Assembly (NCBI GenBank): GCA_046160675.1
Contig: JBJXHH010000202.1
Coordinates: 1-12,978 of the forward strand
Direction of reading: 5' to 3'
DNA length: 12,978 nucleotides
Origin: JACMJP01 sp046160675
Lineage (GTDB): Bacteria; Bacteroidota; Bacteroidia; Chitinophagales; BACL12
Shown in pieces: positions 6,930-12,978 of this stretch; positions within the stretch are counted from its first letter, which is position 1, and the number at the start of each line of letters is the position of its first letter. The position numbers and the translations under genes are program-made. The notes under the pieces were generated by a model, which worked only from the letters and a program-made list of their open reading frames with translations, ran no database searches and had not been told where the DNA came from.

Positions 6930-8171
6930 ATGCTGCATTTTTTTTCAACTCTTTCATGGATTTTTTTATTCACCGGATGTAATAGTAAATCTTTACCTCC
7001 AGATGAAAACTCAGTTCAAAAAAAAATTCAAACCCCTATAGTTGAAAATGCATTTGATACTACAATTATTTCAGGAGCCGAACAAACCGAATCATATATT
7101 CCACTTATAAAAGATAAATATGTAGCCCTTGTAGTAAATCAAACCTCAATTATCGGGCGAACACACCTTGTTGATTCCTTGCTCTCTCTTGGTATAAATA
7201 TCCCTGTCATCTTTTCACCTGAGCACGGCTTCAGGGGAACGGAAGATGCAGGGGCAACAATTCAAAATTCAAAAGACAGTAAAACAGGTATCCCGATTAT
7301 TTCACTCTACGGAAATAAAAAGAAGCCTGCTACTACCGATTTACAGGATGCGGATGTTGTGATATTCGACATTCAGGATGTTGGCGCAAGGTTTTATACA
7401 TACATCTCTACACTACATTATGTGATGGAAGCTTGTGCAGAAAACAATAAGCAACTCATTATTCTTGACCGCCCAAATCCGAATGGTTATTATGTTGACG
7501 GGCCAGTGTTACAAAAGGAGTTTACCTCCTTTGTGGGTTTACATCCCGTACCTGTTGTGCATGGGATGACGGTAGGTGAATATGCTAAAATGATAAATGG
7601 AGAAGGATGGCTTGCAGGCGGGGTGAAATGTAATTTAATAGTGATTGCCAGCAAAAACTATGAACATGCAGATTTTTATGAATTAAAAATCCCACCCTCC
7701 CCTAATCTTCGAACTATGCATGCGATTTACCTTTATCCTTCGCTTTGTTTTTTTGAAGGAACTAATGTGAGTGTCGGCAGGGGCACTGTTAGCCCTTTTG
7801 AAATCTATGGTTCGCCCATGATTAGAATATCCGAATTTAGCTTCACTCCCAAAAGTGGCCCGGGTTCTAAAACTCCTCCTTTCATGAACCAGCTTTGTTA
7901 TGGTGTTGATCTAAGTAAGCAAACTTTAGTTAATGTAAGAAAACCAAATCTCAATCTTGGTTATTTACTTGACGCTTATTCAAAATATTCTCAAACTGAT
8001 AAATTCTTCCTCTCAAATAATTTCTTTAACAAACTTGCAGGGAATGATGAGTTGATAAAACAGATAGAAGCGGGTCTTACTGAAGATGAAATAAGATTAA
8101 CCTGGCAAGAGGATTTAAAAAAGTTTAAGGAACTGAGAGCAAAATATTTACTCTACACAGATTTTGAATGA
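6930..8171 (+). CDS. NamZ-type exo-beta-N-acetylmuramidase (DUF1343/GH171), lipoprotein
   Basis: A 413-residue member of the DUF1343 family, whose characterised member NamZ removes terminal MurNAc from peptidoglycan fragments (GH171), a step in cell-wall recycling. The N-terminus is a short hydrophobic segment ending LFLFTGC, so it is probably a lipoprotein with C17 lipidated; Phe at -3 of the lipobox and the lack of basic residues before it are atypical. Conserved blocks: FSPEHGFRG (E98-G103), DAGATIQNSKDSKTGIPIISLYG, VVIFDIQDVGARFYTYISTL, LDRPNPNGYYVDGP and PSPNLRTMHAIYLYPSLCFFEGTNVSVGRGT, then the C-terminal domain. An in-frame TGA at 6921 fixes the start. A near-match -7 element (TAATTTTA, 6902-6909) lies 20 nt upstream. 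The end overlaps fmt by 4 nt. Activity on MurNAc is family knowledge and was not tested here. Confidence 0.9.
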   Translation: MLHFFSTLSWIFLFTGCNSKSLPPDENSVQKKIQTPIVENAFDTTIISGAEQTESYIPLIKDKYVALVVNQTSIIGRTHLVDSLLSLGINIPVIFSPEHGFRGTEDAGATIQNSKDSKTGIPIISLYGNKKKPATTDLQDADVVIFDIQDVGARFYTYISTLHYVMEACAENNKQLIILDRPNPNGYYVDGPVLQKEFTSFVGLHPVPVVHGMTVGEYAKMINGEGWLAGGVKCNLIVIASKNYEHADFYELKIPPSPNLRTMHAIYLYPSLCFFEGTNVSVGRGTVSPFEIYGSPMIRISEFSFTPKSGPGSKTPPFMNQLCYGVDLSKQTLVNVRKPNLNLGYLLDAYSKYSQTDKFFLSNNFFNKLAGNDELIKQIEAGLTEDEIRLTWQEDLKKFKELRAKYLLYTDFE

Positions 8172-9088
8172 TGGAAAAAAAACTGCGTATAGTTTTCATG
8201 GGAACACCCGAGTTTGCTGTTCCGTCGCTTAAAATCCTAGTGGAGAGTGGTTATAAAATTCCTGCTGTCATAACTTCACCTGATAAACCTTCCGGCAGGG
8301 GCTTACTAGTTCAACAATCAGCAGTAAAACGATTCGCAACACAACATAATATCCCGGTTCTGCAGCCCGAAAAATTGAAAGACCCTAAATTCATAGAACA
8401 ACTTAGGTCTTTTAGGGCAGACCTACAAGTCATTGTAGCTTTCAGAATGTTGCCCGAGGTGATTTGGAACATGCCACAAATGGGCACAATTAACCTCCAT
8501 GCTTCACTTCTGCCTGATTACCGTGGAGCAGCACCCATTAACTGGGCTATTATAAATGGAGAAAGAAAAACCGGGGTAACCACATTTTTCCTGAAGCATG
8601 AAATTGATACAGGCGATATGCTTTTGCAGCAAAAAGTTGAAATTGAAGAAAATGAAACTGCAGGCAGTTTGCATGATAAATTGATGATAACTGGTGCTGG
8701 TTTGGTTTTGCAAAGTGTTGAAATGATTGAAAACAAAAACTACATTGTAACTCCTCAAAATTTACAAACAGGAAAGTCTGCTCCCAAAATTTTTAAAGAA
8801 CATTGTCAGATTGATTGGAGCAAAGATGTTGTTTCCATTAAAAACCTTATTCATGGCCTTTCGCCTCATCCTGCAGCTTTTACAAAGCTGGATGAGAAAT
8901 TCTTGAAAGTTTTTAAGGCGCATGTTCTGAAGGAGGCAGTACATGGAACCGCAGGAACTGTGCTTACTGATGGGAAAACTTATCTGAAATTTGCTGCGGC
9001 TGATGGTTTCGTTTATATTGATGAACTACAGGCTGAAGGAAAGAAAAAAATGACAGTTGAAGAATTTATCCGAGGGTATAGAAAATAA
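8168..9088 (+). CDS. fmt: Methionyl-tRNA formyltransferase
   Basis: Formylates Met-tRNAfMet using 10-formyl-tetrahydrofolate, producing the initiator tRNA for translation. The 306-residue length is near the usual 310-315. The N-terminal formyltransferase fold shows FMGTPEFAVPSL at residues 10-21, the Thr/Gly-rich ITSPDKPSGRG loop, and the catalytic set N109 and H111 in NLHASLLPDYRG and D147 in HEIDTGDM, equivalent to E. coli N106, H108 and D144. The C-terminal OB-fold domain follows (from about residue 205; LIHGLSPHPAAFT is typical). The ATG at 8168 overlaps the NamZ stop codon (ATGA), suggesting translational coupling; a second ATG at 8171 is an equally possible start. A hairpin directly after the stop may end the transcript. 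Confidence 0.97.
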   Translation: MMEKKLRIVFMGTPEFAVPSLKILVESGYKIPAVITSPDKPSGRGLLVQQSAVKRFATQHNIPVLQPEKLKDPKFIEQLRSFRADLQVIVAFRMLPEVIWNMPQMGTINLHASLLPDYRGAAPINWAIINGERKTGVTTFFLKHEIDTGDMLLQQKVEIEENETAGSLHDKLMITGAGLVLQSVEMIENKNYIVTPQNLQTGKSAPKIFKEHCQIDWSKDVVSIKNLIHGLSPHPAAFTKLDEKFLKVFKAHVLKEAVHGTAGTVLTDGKTYLKFAAADGFVYIDELQAEGKKKMTVEEFIRGYRK

Positions 9089-9113
9089 AACAGCTCCCTT
9101 AGGAGGAGCTGTT
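9089..9113 (+). terminator. Possible terminator hairpin after fmt
   Basis: AACAGCTCC (9089-9097) is perfectly complementary to GGAGCTGTT (9105-9113), giving a 9-bp stem with a 7-nt loop that begins right after the fmt stop codon. No immediate T-run follows (the nearest T-rich stretch begins near 9125), so it may work as a weak or factor-assisted terminator or protect the 3' end. Confidence 0.5.
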
Positions 9114-9203
9114 GTAAGACAAGTTGGTTTTGTTTCCTATGTATTCTTTAACCCTAAAATTCTTTTTTTGTTTTACTATTAGCCAGTAAGTGTCAACTGC
9201 AAT

Positions 9204-9337
9204 CTTTGCAAAAAGGCTGTGTGTTCCTTTGCAAGTATTACAGTTGAACTTGTTACTGATCCAGGATAGCAAAGAGCGTTGTTCTCATAAAGTAGTCTTT
9301 GTTTGTGTGTGTGTGTTCCTACTTTATACTTGCAAAG
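9204..9337. repeat. Cluster of overlapping inverted repeats, candidate structured RNA
   Basis: CTTTGCAAGTAT (9227-9238) is exactly complementary to ATACTTGCAAAG (9326-9337). Inside it ATAAAGTAG (9287-9295) is exactly complementary to CTACTTTAT (9319-9327), so the two helices abut at 9326-9327. Upstream, TTGC/AAAGG (9206-9209, 9212-9216) can pair with CCTTT/GCAA (9226-9234) across a 2-nt bulge, competing with the first helix. TGTGTGTTCCT occurs twice directly (9218-9228, 9310-9320). The arrangement could be a noncoding RNA of about 110-130 nt, including a 6S-like one, or a decayed miniature element. The transcribed strand is unknown. Confidence 0.4.
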
Positions 9338-9664
9338 TTGTGTCGAAAACATATGCAAGGCAAATAATTTTTACATTTCCATTCCCCCGGCTTGCACTGA
9401 ATTTTGAAAAGTGACGGCAAATGATGTAACTGTCCGGTTTTAACGATAATCGCCCCCTATTAACTTCAATCTCAAAAGATAGAATACATCAAATGAAATC
9501 ATTGTGACATCATAAAAATTAAGTTATATTATAAGGATAGCAGGTAATCAATGTATTGCGGGCCCTTTTCTTAAAAAAATGCCTATATTATTGAAAACTT
9601 GTGAATTATTCATTTTTTTTTAATAAAAACCAAGTTTATATCAGTGTGTGATTTATAAAAAGTA

Positions 9665-9691
9665 AGAGGGACACCTGGCCGGTATCCCTCT
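9665..9691 (-). terminator. Rho-independent terminator of the 9715-10551 gene
   Basis: The arms AGAGGGA (9665-9671) and TCCCTCT (9685-9691) pair fully. After one C/A mismatch three more pairs (ACC with GGT) close a 5-nt loop. Read leftward, the hairpin is followed by TTACTTTTTAT, a T-rich tail. It lies 24 nt past the stop codon of the leftward gene, where a terminator is expected. Confidence 0.8.
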
Positions 9692-9714
9692 CTGGCTGAA
9701 TGATTCTTAACCCT

Positions 9715-10551
9715 TTATTCTGCCAAATCTTTAATATCTTTTTTAGTAAAGCCTTTAGGAGTAACTGAGGTTGTTTCGTCTGCATAAATAACCTCGCCAG
9801 TAGATGCACTCACCACTTGCTTGGAGTTTATATATGTAACATTTGAAGTTTTCTTATTAAATACAACAGCATATACAATATCTTCTCCTTTACTGTCAAT
9901 CATTTTTTCCAGCTCTTCACGGGTAACGATATACATTTCACCATCATATAATGCTCTTATTTCATCCACATTCGTTGAAGCATCAATATCCTCTTTAGCG
10001 ATGTAAAGTTTTGTTGCTTTTACAATAGTACTGCGGCTTTCTACATTTTTATCATAATTCTTAGCAAATTCAGCCACTTCTTTTTCTTCCTTAAAAATGG
10101 CAAATTGGAGTTTATCCTGCAGTACCCTTACAGCATTAATAACAGTTGTTTTTAAGTCTTCGGTTCCTTCCTGAATAAGAGGTGTGCCGGCTACACTTGC
10201 TACTAACTTTCCATCCTTTCTGAAATATACAAGCTTCATTACATTATCATATACAGTGGTGCCTATGTCTTCTGCAGCCTGCTTTTCATTCTTTATAAGA
10301 AAAAGGTTTTCTGAATATGCTTTCGATTCTTCAAATTGAGATTCTGTTAGAAAAGTATAAGTATTAGCTGACCAGTAGTTTTCTACAGCATATTTTACAT
10401 GTTCATTATAATACGGGTCGGCATCATCCAGTACAACGATAAGGGGCTTTTCCAGCCTGTCGCTTATGGTTTTATCTCCTTTTCCGAAAAATGCGAAAGC
10501 CGGAACAGTAAGTAACATCCCGGCAATGAGTGTGATGAAAGTTTTTTTCAT
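9715..10551 (-). CDS. Secreted or periplasmic protein of unknown family (278 aa)
   Basis: I do not recognise the family. The N-terminus is a textbook Sec signal peptide: MKK, a hydrophobic core (TLIAGMLLTVP), and AFA followed by FFGKG, with cleavage likely after residue 20. There is no lipobox and no later membrane segment, so the mature protein (about 258 residues) should be periplasmic or released. It is rich in Lys, Glu and Asp and looks like a soluble alpha/beta protein: PLIVVLDDADPYYNEHVKYAVENYW (from about residue 36) starts with a beta strand and an acidic turn. Two later stretches (KLVYFRKDGKLVASVAGTPL and IVYAVVFNKKTSNVTYINSKQVVSASTGEVIYAD) read as beta hairpins. No catalytic motif is evident. 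It is monocistronic, with a near-consensus promoter at 10582-10612 and a strong terminator, suggesting substantial regulated expression. Confidence 0.85.
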   Translation of the reverse strand: MKKTFITLIAGMLLTVPAFAFFGKGDKTISDRLEKPLIVVLDDADPYYNEHVKYAVENYWSANTYTFLTESQFEESKAYSENLFLIKNEKQAAEDIGTTVYDNVMKLVYFRKDGKLVASVAGTPLIQEGTEDLKTTVINAVRVLQDKLQFAIFKEEKEVAEFAKNYDKNVESRSTIVKATKLYIAKEDIDASTNVDEIRALYDGEMYIVTREELEKMIDSKGEDIVYAVVFNKKTSNVTYINSKQVVSASTGEVIYADETTSVTPKGFTKKDIKDLAE

Positions 10552-10581
10552 TAATAAGGATTTGTGTGTGAATTGTTATCA

Positions 10582-10612
10582 CAAAACTACTGTGACCCTA
10601 CTTCCAGCCCAA
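10582..10612 (-). promoter_or_regulatory. Consensus -33/-7 promoter of the secreted-protein gene
   Basis: Read leftward: TTG (10612-10610), exactly 20 nt, then TAGTTTTG (10589-10582), a perfect -7 match. The expected start near 10579 gives a leader of about 27 nt before the ATG at 10551. It lies between the corA stop and this gene, so the gene can be expressed independently of corA. Confidence 0.7.
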
Positions 10613-10665
10613 CGATCTGCCTCGGTTTATTTTAAAAAGATTACATTTTTGACACCGATGTGACG

Positions 10666-11622
10666 TTAAAACCAGCGTATTCGTTTGAAGAGAAGGTACA
10701 GTAGAGTTGCCGCCAATACTGATAAAAGGATAACTATCCAGAAAGAATTCGCTTCCTTTTCTATCGGAAGGGGTTGCAGGTTCATGCCGAAGAAACTGGC
10801 TATTAAAGTGGGTACCATCAGGATGATTGTAACAGAGGTAAGCCTCTTCATCACCATGTTCAGGTTGTTGGAAATGATGGACCCGAAGGCATCCATCGTT
10901 CCGTTTAGGATATTTGTGTAAACGGTGGCCATCTCCAGCGCCTGGCTACTGTCAATAATGATGTCCTGCAGATAGTCGCTTTTTTCTTCATTGTTCTTAA
11001 TCCCGAGGAAATTGGTTCTGTTGATCTTTACCATCAGCAGTTCGTTGGCCCTAAGGTCAGTAACAAAATACACGAGTGACTTCTGAATATTCAGCAAGCG
11101 GCTGAGTTCATTATTACGGCTGCTGTGCAGCAGTTCCTTCTCTATGAGGTACCGTTTTTTATTCATTTCATTCAGGTATTGAATGAAATAAAAAACATTC
11201 TTCTCAAATATCTTGAGAACGATCATGTCTTTATCTTGTGGATGAATGTGTTTTATAGCGATGGAAAAGAACCAGTCAATCACCCGGTTTTGTGCAGAAC
11301 TGATGATGATATTATGATCTTTTGTAAGAATGATGCCTATCGGAATGGTGATGTACAGCGCATCATTGTCAATGGAGTTCTCAATATCATTTTCTACCGG
11401 CGTATTTATCACTATCAGCTTGACATTATCATCCGCCTCAAACCTAGAACGTTCGTTAATGTCAATGGAATCCAGCAGGTAATCTATCGGGATGTCAATG
11501 GCATCGCTGAGTGCAGCCAGGCGTTTGTGGTCAAAAGGAGGGTATACATTTATCCAGCAGTCTTTTTCAGGCTTTTCAATCTCTACGATCTCAGAATCAG
11601 TTTTTTTGTAGTATTTGATCAT
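10666..11622 (-). CDS. corA: CorA-family divalent cation (Mg2+/Co2+) transporter
   Basis: A 318-residue inner-membrane channel-type transporter of the CorA family, which forms homopentamers. Layout: a large cytoplasmic alpha/beta and helical domain (about residues 1-255), TM1 at about 258-278 (VTIILMVPTLIASFF), the selectivity motif GMN (G279-N281) on the outer side, a short loop and TM2 at about 293-312, then a basic C-terminus (FKRIRWF). The motif is preceded by Phe rather than the commoner Tyr (FGMN for YGMN), a seen variant. The start at 11622 (MIKYYKKTDSE) is chosen over an in-frame ATG at 11709: the added residues are not family-like and the -7 element (11684-11691) lies downstream of that codon. 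The preferred ion (Mg2+, Co2+ or Zn2+) cannot be told from sequence. Confidence 0.93.
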   Translation of the reverse strand: MIKYYKKTDSEIVEIEKPEKDCWINVYPPFDHKRLAALSDAIDIPIDYLLDSIDINERSRFEADDNVKLIVINTPVENDIENSIDNDALYITIPIGIILTKDHNIIISSAQNRVIDWFFSIAIKHIHPQDKDMIVLKIFEKNVFYFIQYLNEMNKKRYLIEKELLHSSRNNELSRLLNIQKSLVYFVTDLRANELLMVKINRTNFLGIKNNEEKSDYLQDIIIDSSQALEMATVYTNILNGTMDAFGSIISNNLNMVMKRLTSVTIILMVPTLIASFFGMNLQPLPIEKEANSFWIVILLSVLAATLLYLLFKRIRWF

Positions 11623-11683
11623 GATCTTCCATTGCTGCTTGAGAATTTTTAAGGGTTTTATTGACCCCTCGTAAAACCGGCGG

Positions 11684-11714
11684 CAAAGATAGCCTAATCC
11701 TTCCCGCAAAACAA
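11684..11714 (-). promoter_or_regulatory. Consensus -33/-7 promoter of corA
   Basis: Read leftward: TTG (11714-11712), exactly 20 nt, then TATCTTTG (11691-11684), a perfect TAnnTTTG match followed by CC. It predicts a leader of roughly 55-60 nt before the ATG at 11622, longer than for other genes here. I saw no M-box or other metal riboswitch in such a short leader. Confidence 0.7.
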
Positions 11715-11767
11715 CCCTTTCTCAAAGATCAGGGTGTACAAACATGACGCACAATGTACATTTCGGG

Positions 11768-11799
11768 TTTGACGTTATCAGATCATTCACTGATATTTG
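11768..11799 (+). promoter_or_regulatory. Promoter of the small exported-protein gene
   Basis: TTTG (11768-11771), exactly 20 nt, then GATATTTG (11792-11799), seven of eight to the -7 consensus. The element ends 22 nt before the ATG at 11822. The -33 box lies downstream of an alternative in-frame ATG at 11744, which argues against that start. Confidence 0.6.
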
Positions 11800-11821
11800 C
11801 ATATATAAATTACCACACGGC

Positions 11822-12373
11822 ATGAAGAAGTTTTCCATCCTGCTCCTCTGTATTGCAATGAGTGTTTCACTCAGGGCACAGAAATTACAATACTATGATG
11901 GAAGCGATCTTGGCATTTTTCAAAGCGTAGGTGCAAGTTATTACACAAGCTTTCTTACCCAGGTTCCCGCAATCCATTATCAACCCCGCATCAACGTTTT
12001 CGAACTCACACATAAAGATGCAATTTCAGTTGATGTTCGTATTGCCGGCGGGTATTTTGAAGAACCCCAGGACATTGCCAGCGATTATTATTGGGTATTT
12101 GAAATCCCCATTCTTATAAATTATAACCATGGCTGTGGCGCCACAAAGGTAACTGATGAATCTTTCGGTTATTACGGGGGCTTGGGCTGGAATAATGAGT
12201 GGGCCTACGGCGAATACTTTGCCTTCGGACCTATGGCAGATGCAGGCATCCGTTTCGATGTAGCCGAGAAATCACCCATTGACATAAATGTTGGTTTCAT
12301 GCTCGACATAAGTGGCTACTATAACAACGTATTCTCTGCCGGCATTTCTTACATGTTCGGGATGCTGAAATGA
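11822..12373 (+). CDS. Small exported protein, possibly an outer-membrane beta-barrel (183 aa)
   Basis: Not assigned to a named family. The start at 11822 gives a clear Sec signal peptide (MKKFSILLLCIAMSVSLRAQ) with cleavage probably after RA or RAQ, near residue 19-20, a frequent ending in Bacteroidota. The mature part (about 163 residues) alternates aromatic, Gly and polar residues in short stretches (YYTSFLTQV, INVFELTHKDAISVDVRIAGGYF, FGYYGGLGW, DINVGFMLDISGYY, VFSAGISYMFG). This suggests transmembrane beta strands; the end is aromatic and hydrophobic (SYMFGMLK) like a final barrel strand. A small 8-strand barrel is therefore possible, but that is an inference from composition. The only cysteines are one in the signal and one in HGCGA. 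It is divergent from corA (199-nt gap) and converges on dapF with a 12-nt gap. Confidence 0.8.
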   Translation: MKKFSILLLCIAMSVSLRAQKLQYYDGSDLGIFQSVGASYYTSFLTQVPAIHYQPRINVFELTHKDAISVDVRIAGGYFEEPQDIASDYYWVFEIPILINYNHGCGATKVTDESFGYYGGLGWNNEWAYGEYFAFGPMADAGIRFDVAEKSPIDINVGFMLDISGYYNNVFSAGISYMFGMLK

Positions 12374-12385
12374 AAAAACTAAAAC

Positions 12386-12978
12386 TTACAACTCCACAAC
12401 TCCTTCAAACACAAACTCCGCAGGCCCTATCAGCCAAACATCAGTAAAGTGATCATCGCTGAGTTTATGAAACGACACTTTTAATTCACCGCCAAGAACT
12501 TTTACAGGAATGGTATAATTGCCGGAAATCAATTTATTATCTACAGCATAAATAATTGCCGCAGCAGTAACCCCTGTTCCGCAACTGAAGGTTTCATCCT
12601 CCACACCTCGTTCGTATGTCCGCATCAAAATGCCCTCATCAATACACTCAACAAAATTTACATTAATGCCTTCCTTGCTGTATTTCTCGTTATACCTGAT
12701 CTTCGCCCCTTCTGCTTTCACATCTATTGCCTGCACAGAACCAAGAAACTCAACATAATGCGGCGAACCCGTGTCCGCTTCATAATAATTCAGGTATTTT
12801 CTGATATTTTGAACATCATGCATTTTCAGGCGGACAATATTTCCGTCCGCCACCGCTTCATGCGCCCCGTCTGATGCGAGAAAAGAATATTTTTCTTTGT
12901 TGATACCCAGTTTTTCTGCAAACTTTACCATGCAGCGGCTGCCGTTGCCGCAGAGGCTGCCCTCCCGCCCGTCGGCAT
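12386..12978 (-). CDS. dapF: Diaminopimelate epimerase, 5' end beyond window
   Basis: Interconverts LL- and meso-diaminopimelate without a cofactor, supplying meso-DAP for peptidoglycan and lysine. About 197 residues are visible and the frame stays open to the window edge; the true start, probably 60 or more residues further, lies outside. An internal ATG at 12931 is not the start, because the catalytic signature precedes it: ADGREGSLCGNGSRC, with the first active-site Cys in CGNGxR. The second catalytic Cys is in FSCGTGVTAAA, and the ERGVEDETF segment before it is typical. Both catalytic cysteines are thus present. The end of the protein (VWLIGPAEFVFEG) is the expected DapF terminus. It converges on the 11822-12373 gene with a 12-nt gap. 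Confidence 0.96.
   Translation of the reverse strand, partial: ADGREGSLCGNGSRCMVKFAEKLGINKEKYSFLASDGAHEAVADGNIVRLKMHDVQNIRKYLNYYEADTGSPHYVEFLGSVQAIDVKAEGAKIRYNEKYSKEGINVNFVECIDEGILMRTYERGVEDETFSCGTGVTAAAIIYAVDNKLISGNYTIPVKVLGGELKVSFHKLSDDHFTDVWLIGPAEFVFEGVVEL

Larger units (their letters stand above)
9114..9714. other. Gene-free convergent intergenic region
   Basis: About 600 nt between fmt and the leftward gene ending at 9715. It holds T-rich sequence (9120-9175), the inverted-repeat cluster at 9204-9337, a (TG)n tract at about 9304-9316, then AT-rich sequence with no protein-like frame, and the leftward terminator at 9665-9691. A 74-codon frame at 9190-9414 runs across the repeats and the TG tract and shows no protein character. 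I see no tRNA and no mobile-element gene. Confidence 0.75.

Noticed and set aside
9227..9337. A miniature inverted-repeat transposable element (12-bp terminal repeats, 111 nt)
   Set aside because: The flanks show no target-site duplication and no second copy lies in the window; kept only as an alternative to a structured RNA. A genome-wide search for further copies would settle it.
9190..9414. A 74-codon rightward frame in the gene-free region
   Set aside because: It runs through the inverted repeats and a (TG)n tract (giving VFVCVCVF), has no recognisable motif and no family look; it is better explained by the repeat structure.
9613..9621. A T9 run as a rightward terminator
   Set aside because: No hairpin precedes it, and there is no rightward gene within 500 nt upstream.
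10563..10586. Resemblance to the E. coli lac operator (GATAACAATTCACAC, read leftward)
   Set aside because: It is a partial match in an AT-rich leader just after the -7 element; there is no LacI-type gene nearby and the operator symmetry is incomplete, so it is most likely chance.
11623..11709. A 29-residue longer N-terminus for CorA
   Set aside because: The predicted -7 element (11684-11691) lies inside the extension and the extra residues do not resemble the family.
11744..11821. An upstream ATG adding 26 residues to the small exported protein
   Set aside because: It would bury the signal peptide and precede the -33/-7 promoter at 11768-11799.

Overview
The window looks like ordinary core chromosome of a Bacteroidota bacterium, most likely from the Chitinophagaceae/Sphingobacteriales side. 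The clues are an AT-rich composition, the near absence of Shine-Dalgarno sequences, repeated matches to the Bacteroidota promoter consensus (-33 TTTG/TTG, about 20 nt, -7 TAnnTTTG) close upstream of start codons, and family-typical proteins: the DUF5522 mini-protein, an E. coli-type PurB, a short QueG without a C-terminal HEAT region, and a NamZ/DUF1343 lipoprotein next to fmt. The taxon is inferred from these features and was not tested by a search. I see no mobile element, CRISPR array, tRNA or rRNA.

Layout. 3-1522 (+): the end of a polytopic membrane protein (probably a GT-C/GT39-like sugar transferase) and a family 2 glycosyltransferase, both for surface polysaccharide. 1556-3072: queG (+) and a miaE-like gene (-) converge with a 2-nt gap, so two tRNA-modification genes meet tail to tail. 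3099-4088 (+): a GT9 heptosyltransferase-like gene, whose ATG lies only 26 nt from the divergent miaE ATG. 4124-5645 (+): purB followed by a 52-residue cysteine-rich DUF5522 protein. 5650-6885 (-): a LolC/E (FtsX-like) ABC permease. 6930-9088 (+): a NamZ-type exo-N-acetylmuramidase lipoprotein overlapping fmt by 4 nt. 9089-9714: the only long gene-free stretch, with a possible fmt terminator, a cluster of competing inverted repeats and a clear terminator for the leftward gene. 9715-11622 (-): a secreted protein of unknown family and a CorA-type metal transporter, each with its own promoter. 11822-12373 (+): a small exported protein, possibly an outer-membrane barrel. 12386-12978 (-): dapF, cut by the window end.

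How the genes fit together. Most serve housekeeping: translation (queG, miaE, fmt), purine synthesis (purB), the cell envelope (three glycosyltransferase-type genes, LolE-like permease, NamZ, DapF for meso-diaminopimelate) and ion uptake (CorA). The genome is very compact: three convergent pairs have gaps of 2, 4 and 12 nt, and several promoters sit so near the start codon that the mRNAs should be leaderless or nearly so. In four places the promoter position also decides between a long and a short start; the short start is used here each time (miaE, GT9, corA, the 11822 gene).

I did not find an obvious new multi-gene system. The best leads are the structured intergenic region at 9204-9337, the ultra-compact bidirectional promoter at 3073-3098, the leaderless purB/queG arrangement, and the uncharacterised 52-residue and 278-residue proteins.
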